From the NCBI GenBank assembly GCA_964036045.1, contig OZ038388.1, positions 381,501 to 445,500 of the forward strand: a DNA stretch of 64,000 nt, in the 5' to 3' direction. The stretch's first letter is position 1. Each line of letters opens with the position of its first letter. The translations under genes and the position numbers were made by a program. Under the pieces are notes generated by a model. It did no database searches. It was not told the origin of the DNA and was given only the letters and a program-made list of their open reading frames with translations. This DNA is from Eutreptiella sp. 'Long Island Sound 2002'. Taxonomy: Eukaryota; Euglenozoa; Euglenophyceae; Eutreptiales; Eutreptiaceae. Of the stretch, positions 12,977-24,051 are shown in pieces.

Positions 12977-15002
12977 TTGCTGCTTGTTCAACTTGCCTGA
13001 AGCGGATTGCCACAGCACTAGGCCATGGTATAAGATGTGCTCAACGCCCACTGGGGGCGGGTCTGGAGCTCGGGGGGCTGCGCCAGTCAGGTTGGCTTGG
13101 GTAGAAGGTGTGTGCCAGAAGGCAGCAGCAGCGGGCAGTGTCGGTAACAACACAGCCCATCATAGTGGATGATATCTTGGCTCAAGGGGTAGTCGGGTTT
13201 TCAACTGGGGTGGGTGGGTCAATAGAGCCCCCCAAAACTAGGGGGGGGGGTCTCAATTGACAGGACCACTAATCAGTTATTATGAACTTTCACGCTGAAG
13301 GTGAAAATGGTCAATTTTTTTTCACCAAGTACATCACAAATGATGATTTTTCTGAACCCCCTCAACACGCTGATTCCAAAAATCCCATTTTCATTTTTTG
13401 CTGAATTTCGGGTCCGGGTCACCTCCGCGGCCCGGGGGTCAGTCTCAGTTGGATTTTTGGGGGGCCGTCAGTTGAGCCCTTCTTTTGGGGGGGGTCCAGC
13501 CAGAGGGCTGTATTGACCCTCCCCCTAGTTGAAAGCCCGCCCACCCAAGGGACGAGCTACGGCTGACGAACTTAAGAAGACCTGATTGATGGGAGTTGGG
13601 CATGGCAGTGGATGGTGGTCCTGTGTCCCCTGTGGGAGTCTCTCTTCTCAGTCGGGTCCTGTTGGTCAAGATACCCTACCTTGGCCAGCTCAAGACCCTA
13701 GTTCTAGGTTTGTTGGTAAGATCTGTGCAAAGGGGTATGTCCGGTGTGTGATTGAGACAGCGATTCTCTTGCAGAAGCCTGAAGCCAGAAGCCAGTGATG
13801 AGGGAGTATGGAGGATGCATCACATGCTCTGGAAAAGGTTGACCACAGGGTTGTAAGGGCCTTTTCATCGGGTACACTCTCGGCAACCAAAACCCCCCTA
13901 ACCGTGTGCACATACTGTGCGATCACGCCCCCATACTCTCAACACTCCAGCAATGACACCACCCAACTGCTTACAGTGCGTGCCAACAAGTTTTCATGAA
14001 CACCCTCTGCATGGATTTTGTAGGGTGTGCTCGGGTGTAGTTCGGTGGGACTTTGAGGCGAGCACCCACTGCCCCCCCCCCGCACCCCACCCAACCACCC
14101 ACCCACGCACCCGCACCCACCCAGTCCGCCAACATTCGGGATGAGCTCAAGCAATTCAGTGAATGGGTCATGGCCCAGTCTGTGAAGGGATACATCTCCC
14201 GCTTCTGCTGCAATCGCGCACCTCCAGGCCCTAATTTTCCAGGCCCTTGAACCCTTTGGAAACAGCCAGAATTTGTCCCCCCCCCTTTCCCCCAAAAGCT
14301 TTGTATGCAGACAATGCTCCGAAAAGCATAAATGCATCAGGTTCTCGCTCTGACATTGCGTTTCATTTCTCACACCAATTTGCATCGTCTTTCATTCCCA
14401 CTCCTCTTTGAAGTTATGTGCCTTTGAGTGGTTGCAATCCACAGTAGCTCTTCGTAAGTGACTATGTTAAACAAGGTTAGTATACCAACGGTTCCACCTA
14501 CACCCTCGCCCAGCTCACCCTAATTAGGAGAACTAGCTAGAGTGTCATCCACCATAACTCAGCAAAACCTTGAACTCCAGTACTGCCATGCACGCAGAAA
14601 GTCTCCCACAACACAAAGGCACACACTTCCACTTACAAGTGGACACAGTGGGCACTGAAAAGAATGCCAAAAAAGTCGTGTGGGTTTTTTTTTTGAACTA
14701 TCCTTTTCAATTCTGCACAAGGGCAAAAATGGAGTGTGGCATAAGTCCAGTCCAACGATACACGCAACCCCCTCCTTCTCCCCTGCCCTCAACCACCATC
14801 CTAACCACCCACGATTATCTAACAGGACTGTGGGTGGGACTGCAAGTGTATATTGAATCTGCACCAAAGGGCATTCCCCCTGTCAGCCCAGCCCATCCCC
14901 TAGTTACCCTCGCCACTCCATGACTCCGAATAACCTTGACGTGCTCGGGCCACGGCTGCCCACAGAGTGCACACTCTATGTCTCTGCTGCTGCTCCTTGC
15001 AG
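12977..15002. other. Intron 1 remainder, no gene seen
   Basis: There are poly-G/C tracts (about 13240 and 13490), a CACCCACC-type simple repeat at about 14073-14133 and otherwise unique sequence. Short open frames on both strands show no domains. The last bases before 15003 form a pyrimidine-rich acceptor ending CTCCTTGCAG. Confidence 0.4.
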
Positions 15003-15111
15003 GAGCTCACTTTCCGTGGTGACGTAAACAAGACCACCGACCTCAGCACCTTAAGCTCGGTGTATTTTGTGGATCAAATCAGTGTAACAGCGAACGTGCA
15101 GTTTGCAACAG
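15003..15111 (+). CDS. Exon 2 of giant glycoprotein gene (proposed)
   Basis: This is an open exon of 109 bases between CTCCTTGCAG and a G|gtccat donor, entered in phase 0 and left in phase 1. It encodes a polar, strand-forming segment beginning ELTFRGDVNKTTDLSTLSSV, with one N-glycosylation sequon (NKT). Phase 0 matches the donor proposed at 11047, so it can follow exon 1 directly. I do not recognise a named domain; LTFxGDV resembles beta-strand starts in algal surface proteins only loosely. It is isolated by 4 and 13.6 kb of repeat-rich intron. Confidence 0.55.
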
Positions 15112-15441
15112 GTCCATGAGGAAGATGAGGGGAGCGGAGGGAATGGGGTTGCACGCTTGGCTAAGCAGGAGATATTGGCATGCGAAGCAGCTCAGTGTTT
15201 GTGTTGCATAATTGCCTCCCCTTTGTTTTGCTACGAGCCTTTTTTTGATGCACATTTGGGGAAAGGAAAAAATTGTCATTTTGGGGAATGGTATGCTTTG
15301 GGCCGCACTTGGGGCTGTCGGTTAGTTGCCCGCAACGTGGAGCTGGAACAATGACGATACAACACATTACGGGTACATGTGGAGAACTAGTGGGGAGGGG
15401 GGTGAGGGGCACTAGTACCCAGGTTTTGTTGAAATAGTTGG
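15112..15441. other. Intron 2 start, no gene seen
   Basis: This is unique sequence with short open frames but no domain or repeat that I recognise. Confidence 0.35.
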
Positions 15442-15488
15442 ACCACTGTCCCCTTGCTCTGCCTACAGTGATTTGAAATTTTTATTAT
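15442..15488 (+). repeat. 5' terminal-type repeat of gag pseudogene element
   Basis: The segment running from ACCACTGTCCCC to TACAGTGATTTGAAATTTTT is found again at 20093-20140 and, inverted, at 20380-20427. It sits 28 bases upstream of the gag-like ATG at 15516. This is the arrangement expected for a terminal repeat of a retroelement, though only about 45 bases are shared. Confidence 0.5.
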
Positions 15489-15515
15489 GCTAGCGGGGCG
15501 GGGGACAACTCAGCC

Positions 15516-16643
15516 ATGGACACAGATGGGCCTAAGATCTCCCCGCCGCCCGCTACCAAGCCGTCGCTAACAGCTTGGGCCAAGTGGGTGCAAGGTCCGT
15601 ACCAGGACTTGGTGCGGAGCAGCACCAGCCTCTCCGAGCAGATCGACCAATGGGAGATCGACTTCCTCAAGGCCCTGACGGAGGAGGGCGTCCCTGACGG
15701 ATCAGTGGCGGCCATGGCCATGGCTGTGTACCGACACCGCAAGGGCATGCAACTGAATTTTGTGAACGCCGTGTTCAAAAAGGTTGTGGCTGTCAAGTCA
15801 GGAGCAGTGGGACCAGTAGCAACGGGCAGGGCCCCCGCCCCAGCACCTCCGCACCCGTCCGTGGTTGAGTCGGCCAAATGGGACACCGGCCCCTTCGCCA
15901 CCATCCAACGGCGGGACACGTACGGTGCCAGCCTAGACACCTAGGAGATCGACATGGAGGACTATCTAGTAGAGGTCGAGGCCTCAGAGGACCAACTGCT
16001 GGCACTGGCCAATCTAGCCAACGTGACCACGGACAAGACAACCTTGGTTTAGGCCCTCGGAGCCTACGCGGTGCGGAAGCTTTTGCTGCCAAATCTACAA
16101 ACCATTTAGTTCCAGCCAATGACGACGCGGACTAGTCCCCCACCGCCGCCACGGACCTCACCTCCGACCAGTGCTGCATGCGAGAGATTGTCGCCCTGCT
16201 CACAGCCTAGAAGCTGGAGGTGGAGCAAATGCGCCAATCCCCCCGCTCACCACAACTGAAGTTGACAAGTTCCTGGCCGAAGCCCTTCCCTATGCCTAGA
16301 TGACAACCTTGGGGGCGACGCTGAAGGAGACAGCCCTCGAAGACCCTAGCGGCTAGTGGCCAACCAACAAGTTGGCGGTGGCCATTTGGCGTGTCATCAA
16401 CGAGGAGTTGCGGGCTAAACGATAGGGTCGGCGATCTACAGTGGCATCAACTGTGGTGTGGGCACCGTGCGAGGCCCCACAGCAATTCCCATACTAGGGC
16501 ATGGTACATCAACCGGGGCTGGTAGGCTCGGGGACAATGTGCGTTGCTTGCGGGAGACGTGGCCATATCACCCGCAACTGCCTGTGGAGGGGCGCGGCGG
16601 GACAACAACGGCAATTAGGGGCCCAAATCCTATGGGTGAGTGG
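15516..16643 (+). pseudogene. Retroelement gag pseudogene with CCHC knuckle
   Basis: The first 142 codons are open from ATG 15516 to a TAG at 15942. The protein sense continues beyond that, interrupted by further TAGs and at least two frameshifts beside C-runs. A motif of the form AKW..GP followed by WEID recurs about 120 residues later in decayed form, so the Gag contains an internally duplicated segment. Near 16540-16581 one frame gives a perfect zinc knuckle C-x2-C-x4-H-x4-C (CVACGRRGHITRNC), the usual RNA-binding motif of retroelement nucleocapsids. It is clearly non-functional. Every in-frame stop that I identified within the protein-like stretches is TAG. Confidence 0.7.
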
Positions 16644-18640
16644 GAATTAGGACTACAGTGTGGCAAGACCACCATCCGCACCTAGCGCAACCGGCCGTAG
16701 CCCCCCTCCAAACCCCAGTGCAGCACCTGGCACCAGTGCGCCCAACCGTGCAGGCACACAACTCGACTGGAACACAATGCTGCAGTGGGCCCAGAAGGTA
16801 GGGCCAGCACTAGGTGTGCTTGACCGCCCGGGAGGTGTCAGCGACACCTGAAATACAGACACCGCTAGTGGCCAGAACATTTCACCGTCGCCGATGGCCG
16901 GACGGCATACTGCGAGGCATTTTGTGCTACAACCCGGAACAAGCTTGCGGACGTTCTCTCGTTCGCCATCAAAGTGTACGCCCTACGCACCCATGATACG
17001 CACCTCAGCACCATCCATACCACCACGCGGATTGGGAGACGCCGTTGCCCTGCACACCAAGCTCTTCCCGGCCGCCTCCACATGCCTCAAAGAACCGGTA
17101 CGCGACATGCCTAGTGCGCGTATCACATGGTAGCCCTGGAAGTGGTTGAGCGCAGCGGCATACATGTGGCTCGGTGGCACGTCGTACGGGCTCCTCCATC
17201 TGGGCGCGGTGGCGATCGCCCAAGTAGGCGTGCCACTATGCCTGCCACGCCCGATTCTTGCTCTTAGCACAGATACTCTACCTGCCCGTCGTCGCTGCCC
17301 GCTTCTTAGGTTCACCAGCCCGCAATCCGGACTACACGGTGGTCAACACGCGCGACCTGTGGCCCACCGCGGAGTGGAACCCAGCCACCCAAACATGCGC
17401 CTGACACCCTAGCTGACACCCCCCCCCCCCCGCCCCTCCAAGTAGTTCAGGAGATGGATACGACTCAGGCGACGAATCCGTGTACCTCGAGCGGCCCCTC
17501 TCAGACCACCAATGCTCAGTGCCACCCCCCCCCCCCCCTCGGCATAGGGCGCGGCCCCCGACACGCATGAGGCCGGCCAGAGAACGATCAAAGAGCCCAT
17601 GGAGGGAGCTATGAATCGCAACAGTCAGCCGGCGGGTGTTGCAGTCCCTCCTCTAGTCGGCGGCGGTGCCCATTACTCTGTCCGACCAGATGTACAGCAT
17701 GGATATGACACCCAGGACAAGCCTTAGCGCTACGATGACGCCACGCCACGACGCCACGCCGCCTATGGCATGTGACCGACATGTGACCGGTCCTGCGCCG
17801 CAAACGGTGCCCGCCCAAGACGTCAATGCAGCACCACCTGCGCCGGCACATCCGGAAGACTAGTAGTGGCTGGACCGCCGCCTGTTCCACACCCCCTAGG
17901 CTAGACCAACACAGCTTGCCGCATGGCCCGGAGCCCCCGCTCATGAGTGTGAGGACGCCTCGGCCAACCCACCGCACGCACGCGGACATCCCCGGCCATA
18001 CAATGACACCATGCCAACCCCCCCCCCCCCAGATCCCTTGACAAGTCGCAGCCCCGCGCGGACACACCGTAGACAAGCCAGCCACACCATCCACTCGCAC
18101 GCCGGGCTGACCTGCCCCCATGGACGAAGGATACGCCTCCACTCTTTTGCCGCCCGGGCCCGACCATGTCTAGCATTCTTTCGACGGTACGGCATGGAAA
18201 GCGCCCCCACAACCACGATGGCACCAACCCAGCCCCCAAAGTCAAGATACGGGCAGTCGAGCCAGTGACCACGCGCGTCCCCTGTGATCCAAAGCCCCTA
18301 GTGGAGCACGCGCTATTCAGCGGCTATGACCTACTCGTGCCTCGGCGGGGGAACCGGTTTTGCCAGTGGCACTCTAGACCCTTACAATTGCCACGTGTGG
18401 ACCACAACAGACCACATGACCGACCGCTTTGAACACCATCAACGAGGCGTTGCAGCGTACAGTGCAATGTATGGCCTTGAACGGACCTAGGCGCAAAGTG
18501 CTGGGCCAGCTACTGTGGGAGCTTGTGGTTTTGACCCTCGATAGGGCACAGGACAGGGGGACATGGACCGAGATGGCCGACCACGTCCTCGCGGTACTCA
18601 CCATCGTGGCCGAGAGGGACCCGCGCGAAGCAAACATCTC
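16644..18640 (+). pseudogene. Degenerate body of gag-bearing retroelement
   Basis: The base composition and CTAG-rich decay of the gag pseudogene continue here, with open fragments of 60-90 codons in shifting frames (for example 18429-18650). No protease, integrase or reverse transcriptase motif could be recognised. I take this as the decayed remainder of the same element, with its polymerase deleted or unrecognisable. Confidence 0.35.
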
Positions 18641-20090
18641 CCCGCCCTAACCCCAAACTGTCACCAGATGACTCACTCAAGTGGCAGCGAGAGGCATTGG
18701 ATAGCAGGCGTTGTCGCGCTATCCCCGTACCCTTGCAGCTTGTTGTATTGCATTTCATGCATTGTGTGCATCTTCCCATGGTGCACAAGATGTAACCACC
18801 CCCATATGCAGCTAACACCAAAGCCCCCCCCCCCCCCAAAAAAACAGTCCAAATAGCAAGTGTTTGTTGGACACGGTGTCGATTCTGCGTGTGAACGTGT
18901 GGCCAACATATGAGAGTCCCATAGCGCTTCCCCGAGCACAAGCCCGCCCACACAAATCACAAACTCGCCCAAAGGCTTCACATTAGCATTTTTTCAAGTA
19001 GAAGCCCATCCTTGTTGTCGGTGGGCCAAGTTTATTGGTTTTGTATGGTGGGAGTGATTGAAAAGAGTATGTTGCAATGGAACACGTGTGCCCACAAAGC
19101 ATATTTCTCTTGCCAACAGGGAGGAGAAGCCAGAGCGGGCAGAGGGTGGATGGATGGAGGGATCCACAATGATCCAAGGTCTGTTTGTATGCAGGTTGTA
19201 GGGTCTTACTTTCACAATATTCTACTTTGTTGCACTCATCGCCTTGGTGCGTTCTTTCAGCACTTAGAGCTAGGTAAATGGTGGGGCACCTGGTGGTGGG
19301 CAAGTGAGGTGCAGTGGGATTGTGGAAGTCAAGCGATGTGGTTGGTGGTGTACGATGGAGTTAAAGGAGGGAGGAGAGCATTGGGGCCATGATCAATCTA
19401 CTAATATGCTCAAATTCAACAAGAATGTCCAACGGCGGTGAATCAAGATGCTACGTGCCGCATGATGCCGTGAGTTCAATGGACCTAGCCATTGAATGTG
19501 TCTTGGCAAATAGCACTCTTCTCAAAAACTCTAAGCATGCCCTCTCCGTCTCCAAGTTGTGGAAGTGTATTGGGGAGGGTGAAGGGGGTGGAGGGAGGGG
19601 AAATGGGTGATACTGATTGATACAGCGTTGCATGTGCCTTCAGTACACCAAGCCATCCAAACACACCTGGGCAATAACATGTCTATGCCCACCCTCGTAA
19701 CCCCACGGCCCCATGCAACCCCACCCCCGATCCTTGCACAAGGATGAGGAACACCATGATGCCATGTTACCATGCTAGCCAAAGACCCTCCTTTTGTCGC
19801 CCCCCCCCCTCCCCCCTCCCTTCTCCCGCCCTCTCTCCTCCTCCCTCTAGCATTCCACTGCCCCTTGTTATCCTACATCTTTTCCGTTGCATGTGACTAA
19901 CAGCCTTGCACACACCACCCCTTCCACGAAGGCATTTTGGATGACGAGCAAGCTCCATTGACATACCCATCCCGCCCCCCCTAATCCCCACCACCCCTTC
20001 ACATCCTCCTTGCAATGGCCTCAAAGCACAATACTAATTTGTTTGGGTGTTCGTCATGGACGAACAACCAACTCCGGGTTTCTGTGATTA
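18641..20090. other. No gene seen
   Basis: This is intron 2 sequence with a C-run near 18826, a GGAGGG-type purine-rich patch near 19570-19610 and a C-rich patch at about 19800-19850. No domain, tRNA or exon-like segment was recognised. Confidence 0.35.
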
Positions 20091-20428
20091 GCACCACTGT
20101 CCGCCTCCTCCGCCTACAGTGATTTGAAATTTTTACTATCCACCCACGCACCCCGCCCGCTTCCAAACTAAGAAGCTTCTCTACTTGCAGAGCACTCTAC
20201 ACACCGGGTCAATGATTTCTAAGTTCACTAGGGATCCCCCTCCTCCCAACCCCTACACAGAGCGGCACTCAATGAACCTAGAAAACATTGACGGGCAGGA
20301 GCACGCTGGCCCCGGTGTGTAGAGTGGGCTATAAGTAGAGAAGCTTGTTAGTTTGGAAGCGGGTGGGGTGGTTGGGTGGGTACTAAAAATTTCAAATCGC
20401 TGTAGGTAGAGCAGGGGGACAGTGGTGC
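20091..20428. repeat. Inverted repeat, 118-bp arms, ~100-bp loop
   Basis: Arm 20091-20208 is matched imperfectly by the reverse complement of 20311-20428. Both contain CTACAG(T/C)GATTTGAAATTTTT, a CCCGCTTCCAAACTAA(G/C)AAGC core and the end ACACACCGGG. Part of the loop (AGAGCGGCACTC...ATTGACGGGC) recurs as a direct repeat at about 20493-20541. The arms look like the 3' ends of two related retroelements meeting tail to tail: a gag remnant lies to the left on the + strand and a polymerase remnant to the right on the - strand. Confidence 0.75.
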
Positions 20429-22149
20429 CAAACTATGGTTTCTGCGAAACCCGTGTTTGGCTGTTTGTCCTCCCTCCTCCCATCCCCCACATAGAGCGGC
20501 ACTCGGTGAACTGGAAATCATTGACGGGCGGGAGGGCGCTGCAACTGCCTTGCCCCCACATCTCCTAGCCGGAACCGCCTTGTGGGCGTGATGAACCGCA
20601 TGCAGATGCGACAATGTAGCCACAATATAGGGTGCCAAGGAGGGCTAGGGGGCACAGTATGAGCGGAAACAGGCCCAGTCCATGGACCGCGGTTGGTACA
20701 GAGGGAACCAGCGAGGCCAGAGCAACGTGTAGCAACACTCCTTTTCCAGCCCCCTGCCTTGGTCGGCAACACCAAGGGGCAGCTAACAGTGCCATGCAGG
20801 GGCTAAAGCAGCCGTAATATATTCGGGGGGGGGGGGGGCACATTAGTTTCTGAAATGGGCCCACCCCACGAAGCACGGCTAGTGTGGAGGGCATTGCCAA
20901 AAGGACAAGGTACGTGGCCTCCACGTCCGACATCACATGCAGCGCCGACGTGTACCTGTATTGTCTGGACGGGCGGTCTATTGGGTTAAACCTAGACGCG
21001 ATCCAACCCAGTGCCACCCCCAGGCTAGACCAACACAGTGTGTGGTTGATGCGGCGTAAGTGCTAGGCTCTCGCTTGGTTGGCTAGGTTGGCGTGCATAC
21101 GGACTGTGACCTAGACTATAGCGTCGTCCGCCACGAGCCTAAGCTGCGGGAGGCGCTCGAAGGCTGCAAGCCCGATGACCGCTTCGATAGCCCAGAGTTC
21201 TAGCCCCTGCTGCATGTGCACCCAAGATGAGAGTCGCCAAATCCGCGCCCTGCAGTTCGGAGCCCACATCCCCGCCGTCCATGTCCCGTCGTTGTTGGCG
21301 GCGTCCACAAATCATTGCTTGGCGGTGCCGGTGAACGGTTCCGACGCCACCCATGGCGGCATGCTGATGGCAATTGCCTCCATCATCCCGCCAAGTACTA
21401 CCCCAGTTGAGCCATGCGAGGGCCCCGTTCATGAATGGCATGGCATGGCCCCGCGGCCCAGTCGGGATACCAAGATGATCTTCCCACAAAGGTGGCGCAT
21501 CGTCACCGTATCCCTTGGCCCCAGGCTTAATCCGCATCATAATCACCGTGGCCATGTACTCGGCTGACTACAAGATGGTGTGCCTAGAGCCATACATATT
21601 TTGACCCATCCATGATGCCCCTGGCCAGGGGTCAAACTGCAATTTGGGGCTGACCCGCCAGCCTTGCTGCTTCAACTCCAGTGCTGGTGTCGCGGTACAG
21701 CGTCTATGTCAGAGGCCACCAGTAGCATGTTGTTAACGTATTGAATGATGATGACGTCATGCGGGACCTATACCACCAGGTACGCCGCTAGCACCTCCAC
21801 GGTGATGGCTGGGCTATGTGTCTAGCCAAATGGCAAGCTGGGGATGGCGTACGTGGTGCTGCGGACTCGGAAGTGGAACCTGCGGGCTCGGGGGAGAGCT
21901 GTACTGACCAAAAAATGTTGCTGAGATCCAGCTTGGTTCCGTGGGCGGTGATGTTGCGCGCCCTGCTAAGCTTAACGACTGCCGCCGGCTGTTCCAGGCT
22001 GGGCAGCTCAAATGGCACGGGCGGTGACCCCATGAGCAGGGCTATGCGGCAACCAAACCGTTGGCGGCGCTGGCAGGGAAAATTCGTCTTGCAGCGGCGG
22101 GGAAATTTCCCATAATTCCTAAACGCCACTATGGGGTTGTCCACCTTCT

Positions 22150-23735
22150 GCTGGCACGGCGGTCATATTTGGTGGAATTTTGGGCAATTATGGGCAATTA
22201 TGGGGAATTATGGGGAATTGTGGGGTAATCATGGGGAATTTTGATGGAATTATGGCGAATTATGGGGAATTATGTTCGAGTCGTGGGGAATTATGGGGAA
22301 ATATGGTGGAATTATGGGGAGTTATGGGCAATTATGGGGAATTATTGGGACCTATGGGGAATTATGGGGGATTATGATGGAATTATGTGGAACTTTGGTG
22401 GAATTATGGGCAATTATGGGGAATTATGCGGGAATTATGGGGAATAATGGTGCAATCATGGGGAATTATTTGGAATTAGGGAATTTTGGATGTCCTGTCC
22501 TGTGTTGCTAGTTGTCGTATGTTGTTTTGTGGCCCCTTGGTTCTGCAGACATGTCAGAATTTCATCCCTACCACAATGTTCTTTATGTGCAACTGTCTTA
22601 CCTGCGGACCAATGAGGTGGCGCGGCTACTAGTGCTCGGGCCAACGGCAGTGCCCCCGAGTTCCAGCAGGCGTCTTTGTCTCGTTTTGTGGTGCCACGTC
22701 TTGCTGCTCAGTTGGTCGCCAGGTGGGCCACATTCCGGGTAGAACCGATTGCCAATGGTGCTCAATTTATGAAGAACACTGTGCAAGCTCTGTGCGCTGA
22801 TGAGTCCCTCAATTCTCTGAAGCCGGCCATTGAGACTGTTTTCCGTGCCCCCCCGATCACAAACCCGTACAAGAAGTCCATCGACGGCGAATTTGGTTGC
22901 TACGGTACTGTGTGGAAGGGTGACAGCCTCCACTGCATCCCCTGCAATGGAAAGATCAATGGCACCACTAGGCAGAATGTCATTGATCACATCATCAGTG
23001 ATGACCATGATGCCCGTCTGTTGCACATTGCGTTTGTTACATAGTTCCATTTCCCTCCAGGACATGAGGTCCGTCAACAGCAACGTGAGCAGAGAGCTGA
23101 GCGAAGAGACAATGAGAAACGAGAGGGAGGGAAGCGCCTCCATTGAGAAGTGGTGAAGCAGACAAAGGAGGATAGGGCTGTGTGTAAAAAGAACTTTTGG
23201 GAAGAACCCGGGCCTCCATGACTGTCACAGGGTGTCACAAGGCCTGCTATAAAAACCATAGCTCAAAAGGAGAAGGCTGAATTTGTTCAAGATTTTTTTG
23301 AAAGAGCGACCAGGAATCATCAGCAAACCGCAAAGAATCAACGGCAAGGAACTAGGAATCATCAACAAGCCACAAGGTATCAATAGCAATGCGCCAAAAA
23401 TCAACCCCAAGCAACAGCAACCGATCAAGGATCAACAGCACGCGACTAGGAATGAACAGTAATCTATCAAGAATCAACACCAAGCCAGACTTCCCCATAA
23501 TTCCCCATAATTCCACCAAAGTTCCCCATAATTCCATCATAATTCCCCATAATTCCACCATAATTCCCCATAATTCCCTATAATTCCCCATAATTCCCCA
23601 TAATTCCCCACAATTACCCCGTAACTACCCATAATTCCCCCAAAATTCCCCATACTTCCCCATAATTCCACCAAAGTTCCCCATAATTCCCCATAATTCC
23701 CCATAATTCCCATAATTCCAGCCGTATGACGGGGA
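22150..23735. mobile_element. Foldback-like element with tandem-repeat inverted arms
   Basis: The left arm (about 22165-22490) is built of GGGGAATTATG-type 11-base units. The right arm (about 23490-23732) is the same unit in reverse complement (CCCCATAATTC). Beyond them both ends share an inverted GTCATA...GGTGGAATT / GTCATA...GCTGGAATT stretch. The insert splits a reverse transcriptase reading that matches on both sides. Inverted arms made of short tandem repeats are the hallmark of foldback elements. The 1-kb centre carries a zinc-finger-like open frame. Confidence 0.6.
22616..23044 (+). CDS. BED/C2H2-like zinc finger frame inside foldback-like element
   Basis: An open frame of about 142 codons starts after an in-frame stop at 22613 and contains no early ATG. 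It may be an internal exon. The C-terminal half has C-I-P-C, then a spacer and H-I-I-S-D-D-H. This C-x2-C...H-x5-H pattern resembles the BED or C2H2 fingers at the start of hAT-type transposases and host factors. No DDE catalytic domain is seen in this window. A pyrimidine-rich TTTCCCTCCAG just downstream (23050-23060) could be an acceptor for a further charged exon. It may be the remnant of the protein that mobilised this element. Function is not assignable. Confidence 0.4.
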   Translation, partial: GGAATSARANGSAPEFQQASLSRFVVPRLAAQLVARWATFRVEPIANGAQFMKNTVQALCADESLNSLKPAIETVFRAPPITNPYKKSIDGEFGCYGTVWKGDSLHCIPCNGKINGTTRQNVIDHIISDDHDARLLHIAFVT

Positions 23736-24051
23736 GCCGTTGCCTGGTGCTGGCAGCCACACACCCCTGCATGAGGCGCGTTGAGCAGGCGGAGGTCCAC
23801 GATCAGGGTTCCTTTTTCAACGGACTTAGCCTTCGGGAACGCGCAGGTTGGAGGTGGACATATCTGGGCATCACTTGAGGAGGCCATCATGCTTCATTGC
23901 CGCGGCCAGCATGGCCAGGATGTGGTCGTTCGAGTCGCCCATGGAAGGAGCAAGGCGCAAGCCCCTGTCCGGGCCAGGCGGCCGATGGCGGTTCCACACC
24001 TCGCTTTTGCCAAATCTGCATAGGGGGAGGTCATTGTTTGACCGAGACTGC

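Larger units (their letters stand above)
20950..24030 (-). pseudogene. Retroelement RT-RNase H pseudogene, interrupted by foldback-like insert
   Basis: Read on the minus strand from the right, 23890-23735 encodes reverse transcriptase fingers (KGTLIVDLRLLN), which then break off into the foldback-like element. The reading resumes at about 22150 with TKLDLSNIFWSVQL (the conserved Asp strand), a frame-shifted SLPFG-stop-THSPA, and QYVNNMLLVASD where the catalytic Y-x-D-D has become YVNN. GWRVSPKLQFDP (thumb) follows, then an RNase H-like stretch (VADDAIV) and a late WIASRFNPIDRPSR motif near 20980-21015. Stops and frameshifts show that it is dead. The order of motifs is that of a normal polymerase, so the insertion came after integration. 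Confidence 0.75.

Noticed and set aside
15942-16440. TAG as a sense codon (alternative genetic code)
   Set aside because: The same region has frameshifts and the paired polymerase has lost its catalytic Asp pair, so decay explains the stops. The YR element uses CAG freely for Gln. Kept only as a competing idea in the findings.
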